This document shows, piece by piece, positions 43,461 through 52,536 of a stretch of DNA of 64,000 bases (position 1 is its first letter; each line of letters starts with the position of its first letter). A program made the position numbers and the translations under genes. The notes below the pieces were generated by a model that saw nothing but the letters and a program-made list of their open reading frames with translations, did not search any database and was not told the DNA's origin. Source of the stretch: Hymenobacter actinosclerus (GTDB lineage: Bacteria > Bacteroidota > Bacteroidia > Cytophagales > Hymenobacteraceae). The stretch spans positions 248,001 through 312,000 of the forward strand of contig NZ_FOHS01000003.1 in NCBI RefSeq assembly GCF_900111515.1, read 5' to 3'.

Positions 43461-43569
43461 AGCTCTGCGGACCTCTGCGAAACCCACTGCGCCCCTCTGC
43501 GGGAAATACCGTTGCTACGACGGGTTCCCGCAGAGGGGCGCAGTGGGTTTCGCAGAGGTCCGCAGAGCT
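43461..43569. repeat. Perfect 44-bp inverted repeat upstream of the ChaN-like gene
   Basis: Arms 43461-43504 (AGCTCTGCGGACCTCTGCGA then AACCCACTGCGCCCCTCTGCGGGA) and 43526-43569 are exact reverse complements with a 21-base loop. The element fills the gap exactly: 3 bases separate it from the -7 box on one side and 3 from the ABC permease stop on the other. Confidence 0.93.
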
Positions 43570-43572
43570 GTT

Positions 43573-44958
43573 CTAGCCCTTATAAAACAGCCACTTCGAC
43601 AGTTCCTTGTACGTAACTTTCTTGCCGTACATAAGCACGCCCACGCGGTATATGCGGGCCGCAATCCAGACGGTGAACACAAAACCGGCAATCAGCAGCC
43701 CGATGGAGAGGGCCAGCTGCCACACCGGCACGCCAAACGGCAGCCGGATAACCATGGCAATGGGCGAGGTGAACGGAATCATCGACATCCAGAAAGCCAC
43801 CGGCCCGTCGGGGTTGCGCAGGATCACGCTCACGCCAATAATGTAGCTCAGAATCAGCGGCATGGTTATCGGGAACATGAACTGCTGGGTGTCAGTCTGG
43901 TCGTCTACGGCCGCCCCAATGGCCCCGAACAGCGCCCCATACAGCAGGTAGCCGCCCAAAAAGTAAATCACGAAGCCGAAGGCAATCATGCCCAGCGGCA
44001 GCCCGCGCAGGGCTTTAAACACGCTGAACCGCTCCGATACGGCGGCGGCCGCGTCGGGGGTGGTGGCGTTGTCGGTGCCGGCTACTTCGGCCCCACCCAT
44101 TACCTTGGCGGCCCGCTCGGCACCGCCGGGATTGGCGGCAGTTTCGGTGGAAGCAGTGGCGGCCAGCTTGTCGGCAAACACCGCCGTTACGGCCGAGGTA
44201 GCACCCACCGACAAAATGCCCCAGAGCAGAAACTGGGTGAGGCCCACGGCCGCAATGCCCACAATCTTGCCCATCATCAGATCAAACGGCTTTACCGATG
44301 AAAGCATCACCTCCATAATCCGGCTCGATTTCTCCTCGCCCACGCCGCGCATAATCTGCACGCCGTACATGAAAATGAACAGGTAAATCAGCAACGCCAA
44401 CGCGTAGGCAATGCCCGAGGTGGCCAGCGCATTGCTGTTTTTCTCCTTGCCGGTTTCATCGAGGTTGATGCTGGCTACGTCGATGTTGGTTTTCAGCGCA
44501 TCAAGCTTTTCCTGCGACAAACCCGAGGCCCGCATCTTGTCTTCCGAAAACAGCTTGTCGAGGGCCGTTTCCACGGCCTGCTGCTTGCGGATGCTCACGT
44601 TGCCCTTGGCATAGAGCTGCACCCCCTTGGGCGCCTCCAGGCTCAGGCCAGCCGGCAGGTACAGCAGCCCGTCGTCCTCCGATTTCAGGTAGTCCTTTTT
44701 CACCGTTTCCAGCGTCCCCTGCACGGGCTTGAACTGCATCTGCTTGGTGGAAACGAGCCGGGCGCCGAGGTTCTGGCCGCTGGTATCGAGCACCTGCACC
44801 ACGTCCTGGGTGTCGTTGTCGGAAGTGGCAATCTTGACGATGAAGAAGCCGAACGCAGCCACAATCAGCGGCACGAGCAGCGTCATAATCAGGAAGCTGC
44901 GCTTTTTTACCCGGGTCAGGTACTCGCGCTGGGCAATGAGCCAGAAGTTGGAAGGCAT
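43573..44958 (-). CDS. ABC-2 type export permease (NatB-like)
   Basis: A 461-residue membrane protein with one N-terminal helix (FLIMTLLVPLIVAAFGFFIVKIA), a large periplasmic loop (about residues 45-180) and five or six helices at the C-terminus. GEEKSSRIMEVMLSSVKPFDLMMGK is a conserved ABC-2 segment. It is the channel partner of the ATPase encoded upstream at 45123-46067. NatAB-type systems export sodium ions or drugs; the substrate is unknown here. The periplasmic loop contains an alanine/threonine-rich insertion (TASTETAANPGGAERAAK region). A palindrome separates it from the ATPase gene. Confidence 0.9.
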   Translation of the reverse strand: MPSNFWLIAQREYLTRVKKRSFLIMTLLVPLIVAAFGFFIVKIATSDNDTQDVVQVLDTSGQNLGARLVSTKQMQFKPVQGTLETVKKDYLKSEDDGLLYLPAGLSLEAPKGVQLYAKGNVSIRKQQAVETALDKLFSEDKMRASGLSQEKLDALKTNIDVASINLDETGKEKNSNALATSGIAYALALLIYLFIFMYGVQIMRGVGEEKSSRIMEVMLSSVKPFDLMMGKIVGIAAVGLTQFLLWGILSVGATSAVTAVFADKLAATASTETAANPGGAERAAKVMGGAEVAGTDNATTPDAAAAVSERFSVFKALRGLPLGMIAFGFVIYFLGGYLLYGALFGAIGAAVDDQTDTQQFMFPITMPLILSYIIGVSVILRNPDGPVAFWMSMIPFTSPIAMVIRLPFGVPVWQLALSIGLLIAGFVFTVWIAARIYRVGVLMYGKKVTYKELSKWLFYKG

Positions 44959-45006
44959 GGCTTTGAGAACGTAAGGTCTGGGAGTCTGGGATGCAATTAA
45001 AAACGG

Positions 45007-45103
45007 ACGTCATGCAGAGCGCAGCGAAGCATCTCGCGTGCTGGCGTTGCAGCACTAACTTAACGTCAGCACGCGAGATGCTTCGCTGCGCTCTGCATGA
45101 CGT
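45007..45103. repeat. Long inverted repeat (GCATCTCGCGTGC family) inside the natAB-like pair
   Basis: Arms from 45007 (ACGTCATGCAGAGCGCAGCG then AAGCATCTCGCGTGCTGGCGTT) match the arm ending at 45103 over 42 bases with one mismatch. The loop is about 13 bases. It separates two genes expected to be cotranscribed. Confidence 0.9.
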
Positions 45104-45122
45104 TCTTTTACCGCTTTGGAAG

Positions 45123-46067
45123 CTACGCTGCCGGCGCTTCTTCGAGCAGCGTTTCGGGCATGGTTTCGCGCACCCGCCGGATGAAGATTTCGTTGATGCT
45201 CGGAATCAGCTCGCGGAAGGCGTGCACCTCCACGTTGCCGATGAGGTAGCGCAGCAAATCGTTGGGCGTGGTGCCGGCGTGCAGCCGGATGATGTCGTGG
45301 AAGTGGCCGTTTTCCCGCTCGTTGTGCTCCAGCACCTCAAAATCGGGGTGCATCACCATCAGCCGACCCTGGCCCTCTACCGAGTAGGTCTGAGTCCGGA
45401 AGGTGTCCTTCACGGCGCTGACGGGCCCGTCGAGCACCTTGCGCGAGCGGTTGATGAGGGCAATGTTGTCGCACATCTCCTCCACCGATTCCATGCGGTG
45501 GGTGGCCAGGATGATGGTGGCACCCTTGTCGCGCAGGGCCAGAATTTCGTCCTTGATGAGGTTGGCGTTGATGGGGTCGAAGCCCGAGAACGGCTCGTCG
45601 AGGATGATAATGCTGGGCTCGTGGAGCACGGTGGCGATGAACTGCACCTTCTGCTGCATGCCCTTGCTCAGGTCTTCCACGTTTTTTTCCACCCAGGGCG
45701 CCAGATCGAAGCGCTGCACCCAGGCCTTGATGCGCTGGGTGGCGTCGGTGCGGCTCAGGCCCTTGAGGCGGGCCAGGTACAGCAGCTGCTCGCCCACTTT
45801 CATCTTCTTGTACAGCCCCCGCTCCTCGGGCAGGTAACCGATTTCGGCAATGTGCTTCGGGGCCAGCTTCTCGCCCCGGATGCGGATTTCGCCCGCGTCG
45901 GCGCCGGTTATCTGGGTGATGATGCGGATGAGCGAGGTTTTGCCGGCGCCGTTGGGCCCGAGCAGCCCGTAAATGCTCCGGTCCGGAATTGCCAGGCTCA
46001 CATCATTCAGGGCGACGTGCTCGCCATAGACTTTGCGCACGTTCAGGGCTTCGAGGGCTGGTTGCAT
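45123..46067 (-). CDS. ABC exporter ATPase (NatA-like)
   Basis: A 314-residue ATP-binding protein: Walker A LLGPNGAGKTSLIRI, a GYLPEERGLYKKM Q-loop region, signature EDLSKGMQQKVQF, Walker B SIIILDEPFSGFDP and H-loop ILATHRMES. A C-terminal domain of about 90 residues (from residue ~220) is typical of DUF4162-type ATPases. With the downstream permease it forms an exporter. The gap to the permease has a palindrome, which could lower permease expression relative to the ATPase. It is preceded by a 150-base stretch with no clear promoter. Confidence 0.92.
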   Translation of the reverse strand: MQPALEALNVRKVYGEHVALNDVSLAIPDRSIYGLLGPNGAGKTSLIRIITQITGADAGEIRIRGEKLAPKHIAEIGYLPEERGLYKKMKVGEQLLYLARLKGLSRTDATQRIKAWVQRFDLAPWVEKNVEDLSKGMQQKVQFIATVLHEPSIIILDEPFSGFDPINANLIKDEILALRDKGATIILATHRMESVEEMCDNIALINRSRKVLDGPVSAVKDTFRTQTYSVEGQGRLMVMHPDFEVLEHNERENGHFHDIIRLHAGTTPNDLLRYLIGNVEVHAFRELIPSINEIFIRRVRETMPETLLEEAPAA

Positions 46068-46217
46068 TGATATTGAGCTGTTGGCTAGTAGCTGTTAGCA
46101 TTGTGTTCCGAAGACAGCAATTCCCGGCCACGTACTAAGGGCGTTGCCTTTGACCGGAAGCTTAAATGTAGCGTTTTCTGAATTCTTAGTTGGACGATTT
46201 TCAACCAACCGGCCGCC

Positions 46218-46841
46218 TCAGTCCCGCAACTCGCGCAGGGCCGCTTCCAGCTGGTCGAGGTGCTGGCCATAAAGGCGCTGCAAATACCAATGGGTAAATC
46301 TTCGCGTCAGGAAGTAGGCACACAGGCCAGTAAATGCAAAGACCAACAGCAAAATGCTCATGCTCAGCAGCAGCTTCTGACCCTCAAGTTTCTGGGCGAT
46401 GCGTCCGCCAATAAATAGGAGTCCAATTCCCAGCGATATGGGCAACGACCACATAGTTGCCCGAAAGTAAAGAGCAACCAAGCCGCGCAGGCTGGTAAGG
46501 CGCTGCTGTACTATGTCGAGCAGGGCACCGCTGGCATCACTCAAACTATACAGCAACGCCAGCTTATACCGAAAGTATAAGCCACTAAGCAGGCACATAA
46601 TGGCCATCCAAGCGGCCATAGTCAGGTAATAAGCATCGTTAGAGACTATTGCAGCCGCTATGCACCCGGCAAAAATCAACACGACCATTCCAATTTCCAT
46701 CCAGGCATTACGCCGCATCCTACCAACCGGGTTAGCGGAGTTGCGCGCCAGTAATAGGGCTAAACCGGCAGCATCGTGCGCATCGGCGGTGTCGGAAGCA
46801 GTTTGCGCCTGCCACTTACCACGTAAGTCATCGAGTTCCAT
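46218..46841 (-). CDS. Four-helix membrane protein, probable partner of the sigma factor
   Basis: A 207-residue protein with a short cytosolic N-terminal part (MELDDLRGKWQAQTASD) and four predicted membrane helices (WMEIGMVVLIFAGCIAAAIV and following). Its start overlaps the stop of the sigma-factor gene by one base (TGATG), so translation is coupled. This position suggests an anti-sigma factor, but the zinc-binding HxxxCxxC motif of ZAS proteins is missing. A role in holding or sensing for the sigma factor is inferred from context only. Confidence 0.75.
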   Translation of the reverse strand: MELDDLRGKWQAQTASDTADAHDAAGLALLLARNSANPVGRMRRNAWMEIGMVVLIFAGCIAAAIVSNDAYYLTMAAWMAIMCLLSGLYFRYKLALLYSLSDASGALLDIVQQRLTSLRGLVALYFRATMWSLPISLGIGLLFIGGRIAQKLEGQKLLLSMSILLLVFAFTGLCAYFLTRRFTHWYLQRLYGQHLDQLEAALRELRD

Positions 46842-47359
46842 CAGGCGGGTTGGGTTAGAAGTTGGCGAAGCTTTTCCTGCACGCGGTGCATTTTCACGCG
46901 CACATTGTTTGGGGTGATGCCGAGGATGCCGGCCATTTCGGCATAAGTTTTCTCTTCGAGATAAAGCAGCACAAAGGCTTTTTCGACGTCGGAGAGACGG
47001 GCAATAGCCCGGTAGAGCTCGGCCAGGTCGTCGGGGTCAGGACCTTCGGGCGGGGGCGCGGGAACCTCGGGCAGGCCGTCGGCGGGGCCGGGCAGGCGGG
47101 CGGCGGCCGGGTGGCGGGTGCGGCGGCGCAGGTCGGAGATGGCCACGTTCAGGGCCACCCGGTAGAGCCAGGTGCCTACCTGCACCTCGGGCCGGGCCTC
47201 GTAGCGCGGCCACGCCCGCCACAGCTGCAGCACGATTTCCTGGTACAAGTCCTGGCGGTCGTCGGCGTCGGGGCAGTACAAGCGCGCCACCCGCCGCAGC
47301 CGGGGCTGGTGGACGTTGAGCATTTCCAGGAATTCCGGCGCAAGCGGGGCAGATGCCAT
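46841..47359 (-). CDS. ECF-type RNA polymerase sigma factor
   Basis: The start at 47359 gives 172 residues; the open frame extends upstream to 47485 but without sigma homology. Region 2 is seen in DDRQDLYQEIVLQLWRAWPRYE and region 4 in KTYAEMAGILGITPNNVRVKMHRVQEKL. A proline-rich linker (PAPPPEGPDPDD) lies between. ECF sigma factors direct polymerase to stress or envelope regulons under control of a partner, here probably the membrane protein encoded immediately downstream. A terminator upstream separates it from dnaJ. Confidence 0.9.
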   Translation of the reverse strand: MASAPLAPEFLEMLNVHQPRLRRVARLYCPDADDRQDLYQEIVLQLWRAWPRYEARPEVQVGTWLYRVALNVAISDLRRRTRHPAAARLPGPADGLPEVPAPPPEGPDPDDLAELYRAIARLSDVEKAFVLLYLEEKTYAEMAGILGITPNNVRVKMHRVQEKLRQLLTQPA

Positions 47360-47535
47360 CAGGATAACATTTGCAGCATATATCGGCCGTTTCCGGCAAG
47401 CATTACAGAAGCAGGATAATTTATTTCCCTGCCAGATAACGTACCGTCGTAGCAACCAAGCGGCCTGATCCGTCAAAAGTGGCAACCGGTCGGCAAAACA
47501 GGCCGAAATTCATATCAGCAGTATGGCAAACCAAA

Positions 47536-47597
47536 ACAAGCTGAACTGAAAACGCCCGCCTCCCTTTTGGGAAGCGGGCGTTTTCAATTCAGCTTGT
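47536..47597. terminator. Rho-independent terminator after dnaJ, 29-bp stem
   Basis: Arms 47536-47564 and 47569-47597 match with two mismatches around a TTTT/AAAA loop. The GC core is GCCCGC(C/T)TCCC, flanked by A-runs and T-runs. It lies 25 bases beyond the dnaJ stop on the minus strand, and upstream of the sigma-factor gene. Confidence 0.9.
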
Positions 47598-47622
47598 ATC
47601 AGGTCCGCGCTAATCCGCGTTC

Positions 47623-48765
47623 CTACTGAAAATACTCCTTCACTTTTTCGAAGAAGCCTTTGTCGTTTTTGCCGGGGCTGGGCATGAAGTTGCGGGAGTC
47701 GCGCAGCTTTTCGAGCAACTCGCGCTCCTCGCCGCTCACGCTTTTAGGCGTCCAGACGTTGAGGTGAATAAGTTGGTCGCCGCGGCCGTAGCCGTTGATG
47801 TCCTTGATGCCCTTGCCGCGCAGACGCAGGATTTTGCCCGGCTGGGTGCCCGGCTCCACCTTTATTTTCACCTTGCCTTCGATGGTCGGCACCTCGATGT
47901 TGGAGCCCAGCGCGGCATCCACAAATGAGATGTACTGCTCGAACATGATGTTGTTGCCCTCGCGGCGCAGCAGCTCGTGTGGCTCCTCCTCAATCTGGAT
48001 GAGCAGGTCGCCGGGCACGCCGCCGCGCTCGGGGAAGTTGCCCTTGCCGGTCATGCTCAGCTGCATGCCCTCGGCCACGCCGGCCGGAATGTTGATGGGA
48101 ATGACCTCCTCATGCAGCTGGCGGCCGTCGCCCTTGCACACGTCGCAAGTGCTGGTGACTACCTTGCCCTCGCCCTCGCAGGTGGGGCAGGTGCTGGCGC
48201 TCACCATCTGGCCGAGCATGGTGTTCACCACGCGCTTCACCTGGCCCTGGCCCTGGCAGGTCTGGCAGGTTTTCAGGTCGGTGCCGTTTTTGGCGCCGGT
48301 GCCCGAGCAGGGCTCGCAGGCCACGTAGCGCTTCACTTTTATCTTTTTCTCGACGCCATTAGCGACTTCCTCCAGATCGAGCTTGAGCTTGATGCGCAGG
48401 TTGGAGCCCTTGCGCACGCGCCGTCCGCCCTGCTGGCCCCGGCCGCCGCCGAAGAAGCTCTCGAAGCCCCCGCCGCCGAAAATATCGCCGAACTGGCTGA
48501 AGATGTCCTCCATGTTCTGGGCGCCGCCCCCGCCGCCGCCCATGCCGGCGTGGCCGTGGCGGTCGTAGCGGGCGCGCTTCTGCTCGTCGCTGAGTACCTC
48601 GTAGGCCTCGGCGGCTTCCTTGAACTTGTCCTCGGCCGTGGGGTCGTCGGGGTTTTTATCGGGATGGTACTTGATGGCCACCTTGCGGTAGGCCTTCTTA
48701 ATCTCGTCGCCCGCCGCGTTTTTGGCCACGCTCAGCACCTCGTAATAATCTCGCTTGGTTGCCAT
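47623..48765 (-). CDS. dnaJ: Chaperone DnaJ
   Basis: A 380-residue type I J-protein: J domain at residues 5-70 with the HPD motif in IKYHPDKN, a glycine/phenylalanine-rich stretch (GGGGGGAQN), a zinc domain with four CxxCxGxG repeats ([32 protein letters not shown]), and two substrate-binding C-terminal domains. It delivers unfolded proteins to DnaK and stimulates its ATPase. It is downstream of grpE on the same strand, a normal order, but with a 186-base gap containing a palindrome. dnaK is not in the window. Confidence 0.97.
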   Translation of the reverse strand: MATKRDYYEVLSVAKNAAGDEIKKAYRKVAIKYHPDKNPDDPTAEDKFKEAAEAYEVLSDEQKRARYDRHGHAGMGGGGGGAQNMEDIFSQFGDIFGGGGFESFFGGGRGQQGGRRVRKGSNLRIKLKLDLEEVANGVEKKIKVKRYVACEPCSGTGAKNGTDLKTCQTCQGQGQVKRVVNTMLGQMVSASTCPTCEGEGKVVTSTCDVCKGDGRQLHEEVIPINIPAGVAEGMQLSMTGKGNFPERGGVPGDLLIQIEEEPHELLRREGNNIMFEQYISFVDAALGSNIEVPTIEGKVKIKVEPGTQPGKILRLRGKGIKDINGYGRGDQLIHLNVWTPKSVSGEERELLEKLRDSRNFMPSPGKNDKGFFEKVKEYFQ

Positions 48766-48780
48766 AGTTGTTAGGCTGTT

Positions 48781-48945
48781 AGCTGACAGCTACTAGCTGT
48801 TAGCTTTTGTTCTGCTTTTTGTCTTCGACTGATGATTAAATCGAAAGCGGCATGTAGTTGTCCGGAGCGACTACTCGCTCTTGTTGCGCTCAGGCGCGGT
48901 GTTTGGTCAAACGGCACGAAAGCTAACAGCTAAAAGCTGTCAGCT
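48781..48945. repeat. Inverted repeat (AGCTGACAGCTACTAGCTG family) between grpE and dnaJ
   Basis: Arms 48781-48807 (AGCTGACAGCTACTAGCTGT then TAGCTTT) and 48919-48945 match over 27 bases with two mismatches, around a loop of 111 bases. Related words are seen at 17988-18002, 18169-18191 and 46078-46100. Confidence 0.8.
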
Positions 48946-48951
48946 CAGCCC

Positions 48952-49494
48952 TTACTGCCCCAGCACCACTTTGGCGTGGCGCAGCACTTTGTCGCCGAGG
49001 TAGTAGCCCTTCTCCACCTCGTCCACCACCTTGCCCTTAAGGTCTTCCGACGGGGCCGGAACCTGGGCAATGGCCTCGTGCAACTCGGGGTCGAAGGCGG
49101 TGCCCACGGCGTTCATCGGGGTCAGGCCCTTCTGTTCCAGGGTTTTAATCAGCTTGTTCTGGATAATATCGACGGCCTCGCGCACGGTGCCGGCATCCTG
49201 AGTGTCCTGGGTATGGTGGCGGGCCCGATCGAAGTCGTCGAGCACGGGCAGCAGCACGGCCATCAGCTCCTGGTTGGCGCTCTTGAACAAATCGATGCGC
49301 TCCTTGCTTGTGCGCCGCTTGTAGTTCTCGAATTCGGCCGCCTGGCGCAGGTACTTATCCTTAAGGTCGGCCAGCTCGGAGCCGGCCGCCGGGGCGTCGG
49401 TTTCGGGCGTCGTCTCGTCGGTCATTTCGCCAGCGGCAGCGGTGGCGGGGTCGGTCATATTGTCGTCCTGGGGCAGGTTCTGCTCGTCAGCCAT
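48952..49494 (-). CDS. grpE: Nucleotide exchange factor GrpE
   Basis: The start at 49494 gives a 180-residue protein; the upstream extension to 49599 is not GrpE-like. An acidic N-terminal tail is followed by a long helix (ADLKDKYLRQAAEFENYKRRTSKER) and the C-terminal GrpE signature region (PELHEAIAQVPAPSEDLKGKVVDEVEKGYYLGDKVLRHAKVVL, here read as two adjoining motifs). It releases ADP from DnaK. It is upstream of dnaJ on the same strand. Confidence 0.95.
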   Translation of the reverse strand: MADEQNLPQDDNMTDPATAAAGEMTDETTPETDAPAAGSELADLKDKYLRQAAEFENYKRRTSKERIDLFKSANQELMAVLLPVLDDFDRARHHTQDTQDAGTVREAVDIIQNKLIKTLEQKGLTPMNAVGTAFDPELHEAIAQVPAPSEDLKGKVVDEVEKGYYLGDKVLRHAKVVLGQ

Positions 49495-49605
49495 AGTCGT
49501 AAAATATCGGCGGAAAGGGTTTTTCACTGGATTAGCCATGTAGGCAAGGGGCCGGTTGCAAGCAATAGGCCAAAGGCTGTCTGGCTGCCAGGTTGGCACA
49601 AAAAG

Positions 49606-49711
49606 CGAGTAGGGTGCGGGGCCTGTTCCCGCTCGTTGTTGACCGATACCGCCTAATCAAGCGAATACTGTTCGGTTACAACAAGCGGGAACAGGCCCCG
49701 CACCCTACTCG
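49606..49711. repeat. Inverted repeat (TAGGGTGCGGGGCC family) between obg and grpE
   Basis: Arms 49606-49639 (CGAGTAGGGTGCGGGGCCTG then TTCCCGCTCGTTGT) and 49678-49711 match with one mismatch around a 38-base loop. The GTAGGGTGCGG end recurs at 61198-61307. It is 13 bases past the obg stop on the minus strand. Confidence 0.9.
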
Positions 49712-49724
49712 TTCAATCGGCCCT

Positions 49725-50720
<996 letters not shown>

Positions 50721-50774
50721 ATCTGGAGGAGCTAGAAGGTAAAAGCCAGGAGAATAGAAGCGGAGGTGAAAAAA

Positions 50775-50913
50775 CCTGTCATCCTGAGCATGTGGCGTAT
50801 CAAGCCAGTGTCGAAGGACCTTGTTAAGGCAGCACGAATCGTTGTTGCGACAGTGCTACCGTAGTAAGGTCCTTCGACACTGGCTTGATGCGCCACATGC
50901 TCAGGATGACAGG
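50775..50913. repeat. Long inverted repeat (CCTGTCATCCTGAGC family) between adk and obg
   Basis: The left arm from 50775 (CCTGTCATCCTGAGCATGTG then GCGTATCAAGCCAGTGTCGAAGGACCTT) matches the arm ending at 50913 over about 48 bases with few mismatches. The GTCGAAGGACC end relates to the repeat at 52317-52512. Confidence 0.9.
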
Positions 50914-50949
50914 GGGTTTGGAAGCTGCTCTATTTCAACAGCCGCAAAG

Positions 50950-51573
50950 TTACGCTTTTACTTCCTGGGTAGCCTGCTGGCTGCCTTCGGGGGCGGCGGG
51001 CTGGTGCTGGTCGAGAATGGCGCAGATCTGCCCGAAGATTTCGTCGATGCCACCAATGCCGTTCAGGGCGTGAAATTTGTTCTGGGCGGCGTAGTAGCCG
51101 GCTACCTGGGCCGTTTCGGTGTTGTACACCGTCACGCGGCGGCGGATTTTAGACTCGTCCTGGTCGTCGGGGCGGCCCGAGGTTTTGCCCCGCTCCAGCA
51201 GGCGCTTCACCAGCTCCTGCTCCTGCACCTCCAGGGCCACCATGCACGTTACCTTGGTATCGTGCTCGGCCAGCAGCCGGTCGAGGCTCTCGGCCTGGGG
51301 CACCGTGCGCGGGAAGCCATCAAAGATGAAGCCCGCGGCCTGCTCGTTCTCCTGCAGGGCCGAGCCAATCATGCCGATAACCACCTCGTCGGGCACCAGC
51401 AGGCCTTCGTCCATGAGCTTCTTGGCCTGCAGGCCCAGCTCGGTGCCACGGGTAATCTGGGCCCGCAGCAGGTCGCCGGTCGAGAGATGAACCAGGTTAT
51501 AGCGGGCAATCAGCTTCTGACTTTGCGTGCCTTTACCGGCTCCGGGAGGGCCGAAGAGTACGAGATTGAGCAT
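50950..51573 (-). CDS. adk: Adenylate kinase
   Basis: The start at 51573 gives 207 residues with the P-loop FGPPGAGKGTQS and the AMP-binding DGFPRTVPQAE. The LID is short (GRPDDQDESKIRRRV), so this is a short-LID adenylate kinase without a zinc site. The enzyme equilibrates ATP, ADP and AMP. A C-terminal extension of about 20 residues (QHQPAAPEGSQQATQEVKA) goes beyond the usual end. It follows hpt on the same strand by 121 bases, linking two purine-nucleotide genes. Confidence 0.96.
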   Translation of the reverse strand: MLNLVLFGPPGAGKGTQSQKLIARYNLVHLSTGDLLRAQITRGTELGLQAKKLMDEGLLVPDEVVIGMIGSALQENEQAAGFIFDGFPRTVPQAESLDRLLAEHDTKVTCMVALEVQEQELVKRLLERGKTSGRPDDQDESKIRRRVTVYNTETAQVAGYYAAQNKFHALNGIGGIDEIFGQICAILDQHQPAAPEGSQQATQEVKA

Positions 51574-51694
51574 GAGCAGCGAGGAGTTACGCGGAAGGAT
51601 AAAATGGGGGGGGGTTGGGAAATATAAGCACGAAACGGCAAACGCCCCGCGCAAAGCTACGGCCGGAATCCGGCATCGGCAGCGGCAGTCCGGC

Positions 51695-52234
51695 TTATAC
51701 GGCCTGATAGACGTCGGGGTAATTGCGGCCCAAACCGTCGAAGTCGAGCCCATAGCCCACGATGAAGTCGTTGGGGATGGGCAGGCCCACGTAGCGCAGC
51801 GGTAGCTCGTGGAGCAGGCATTCGGGCTTGAGAAACAGCGTGGCGACTTCCAGCGAGGCCGGCTGCTGGGCACCCAGCGTATCGAGCAGCATGCGCATAG
51901 TGTGGCCCGTGTCTACGATGTCTTCTACCAGCACCACGTGGCGGCCTTGCAGCTCCTCGGTCAGGCCCAGCACTTCCTGGATTTCGCCGGTGCTGCTGGT
52001 GCCCTGGTACGAGGCCACCCGGATAAAGCAGACCTCGCAGGGCAGGCTGATGTGCTTGAGCAAATCGGCGGCGAACATGAACGAGCCGTTGAGCACCACT
52101 ACAAACAGCAGCTGCCGGCCGGCATAATCCTGATTGATGCGGCCGGCCACTTCGGCAATGGCCGCCGTCAGCTCCCGGGCCGACAAATAAGGCTTAAACT
52201 CTTTGTCGTGCAGCGTAATATGGTCGGGGTTCAT
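51695..52234 (-). CDS. hpt: Hypoxanthine phosphoribosyltransferase
   Basis: A 179-residue type I phosphoribosyltransferase with the PRPP-binding motif VLVEDIVDTGHTM at residues ~97-110. VVLNGSFMFAADL and the C-terminal VGYGLDFDGLGRNYPDV also fit. It salvages hypoxanthine (and usually guanine) to IMP or GMP. The -7 box TACCTTTG at 52270-52277 is 36 bases upstream. It probably starts an hpt-adk-obg-grpE series, though palindromes lie in the gaps. Confidence 0.95.
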   Translation of the reverse strand: MNPDHITLHDKEFKPYLSARELTAAIAEVAGRINQDYAGRQLLFVVVLNGSFMFAADLLKHISLPCEVCFIRVASYQGTSSTGEIQEVLGLTEELQGRHVVLVEDIVDTGHTMRMLLDTLGAQQPASLEVATLFLKPECLLHELPLRYVGLPIPNDFIVGYGLDFDGLGRNYPDVYQAV

Positions 52235-52269
52235 CCGCTTGAGGTTGGGCGCAAAGTCAATAGGCAGGT

Positions 52270-52277
52270 CAAAGGTA
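52270..52277 (-). promoter_or_regulatory. -7 promoter box TACCTTTG for hpt
   Basis: A perfect TAnnTTTG match on the minus strand, 36 bases before the ATG at 52234. A second near-match (TTGACTTTG) lies at 52253-52261. Confidence 0.65.
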
Positions 52278-52316
52278 GGCTTTAGCGGTTAGTTGTTGCT
52301 GACTGGCACCCGGAAA

Positions 52317-52512
52317 GCCGCCTGTCCTCCTGAGCCCGCGAAGGACCTATACCGAAGCCAACAGCAAAGAGTTGTTGCTGATTTGGGTTCGCAAAGCCAC
52401 CTGCCATCGTCCGCAAAGTCACTTGTCCTCCTGAGCCTGCGAAGGACCTGTACAGAAGCTATTACGAGGAATTACCTTCTGTACAGGTCCTTCGCAGGCT
52501 CAGGAGGACAGG
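52317..52512. repeat. Inverted plus direct repeats (GTCCTCCTGAGCC family)
   Basis: A near-perfect hairpin at about 52423-52512 pairs CTGTCCTCCTGAGCC-type arms over about 35 bases (one arm reads CTTGTCCTCCTGAGCCTGCG). A third copy of the left arm at 52319-52350 lies in direct orientation (GCCTGTCCTCCTGAGCCCGC), about 100 bases upstream, so this locus carries two left arms and one right arm. Loop of the hairpin: about 20 bases. Confidence 0.85.
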
Positions 52513-52536
52513 CGTTTCTTTTTCCGGCCTCCTGCC

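Larger units (their letters stand above)
52235..52536. other. Gap between hppA and hpt, largely repeat
   Basis: 302 bases. They hold the hpt promoter box (52270-52277) and the repeat 52317-52512. The remaining bases look featureless. Confidence 0.6.

Noticed and set aside
42574..43461. Upstream ATG at 43461 for the ChaN-like gene
   Set aside because: It lies upstream of the exact -7 box, so it would not be in the transcript.
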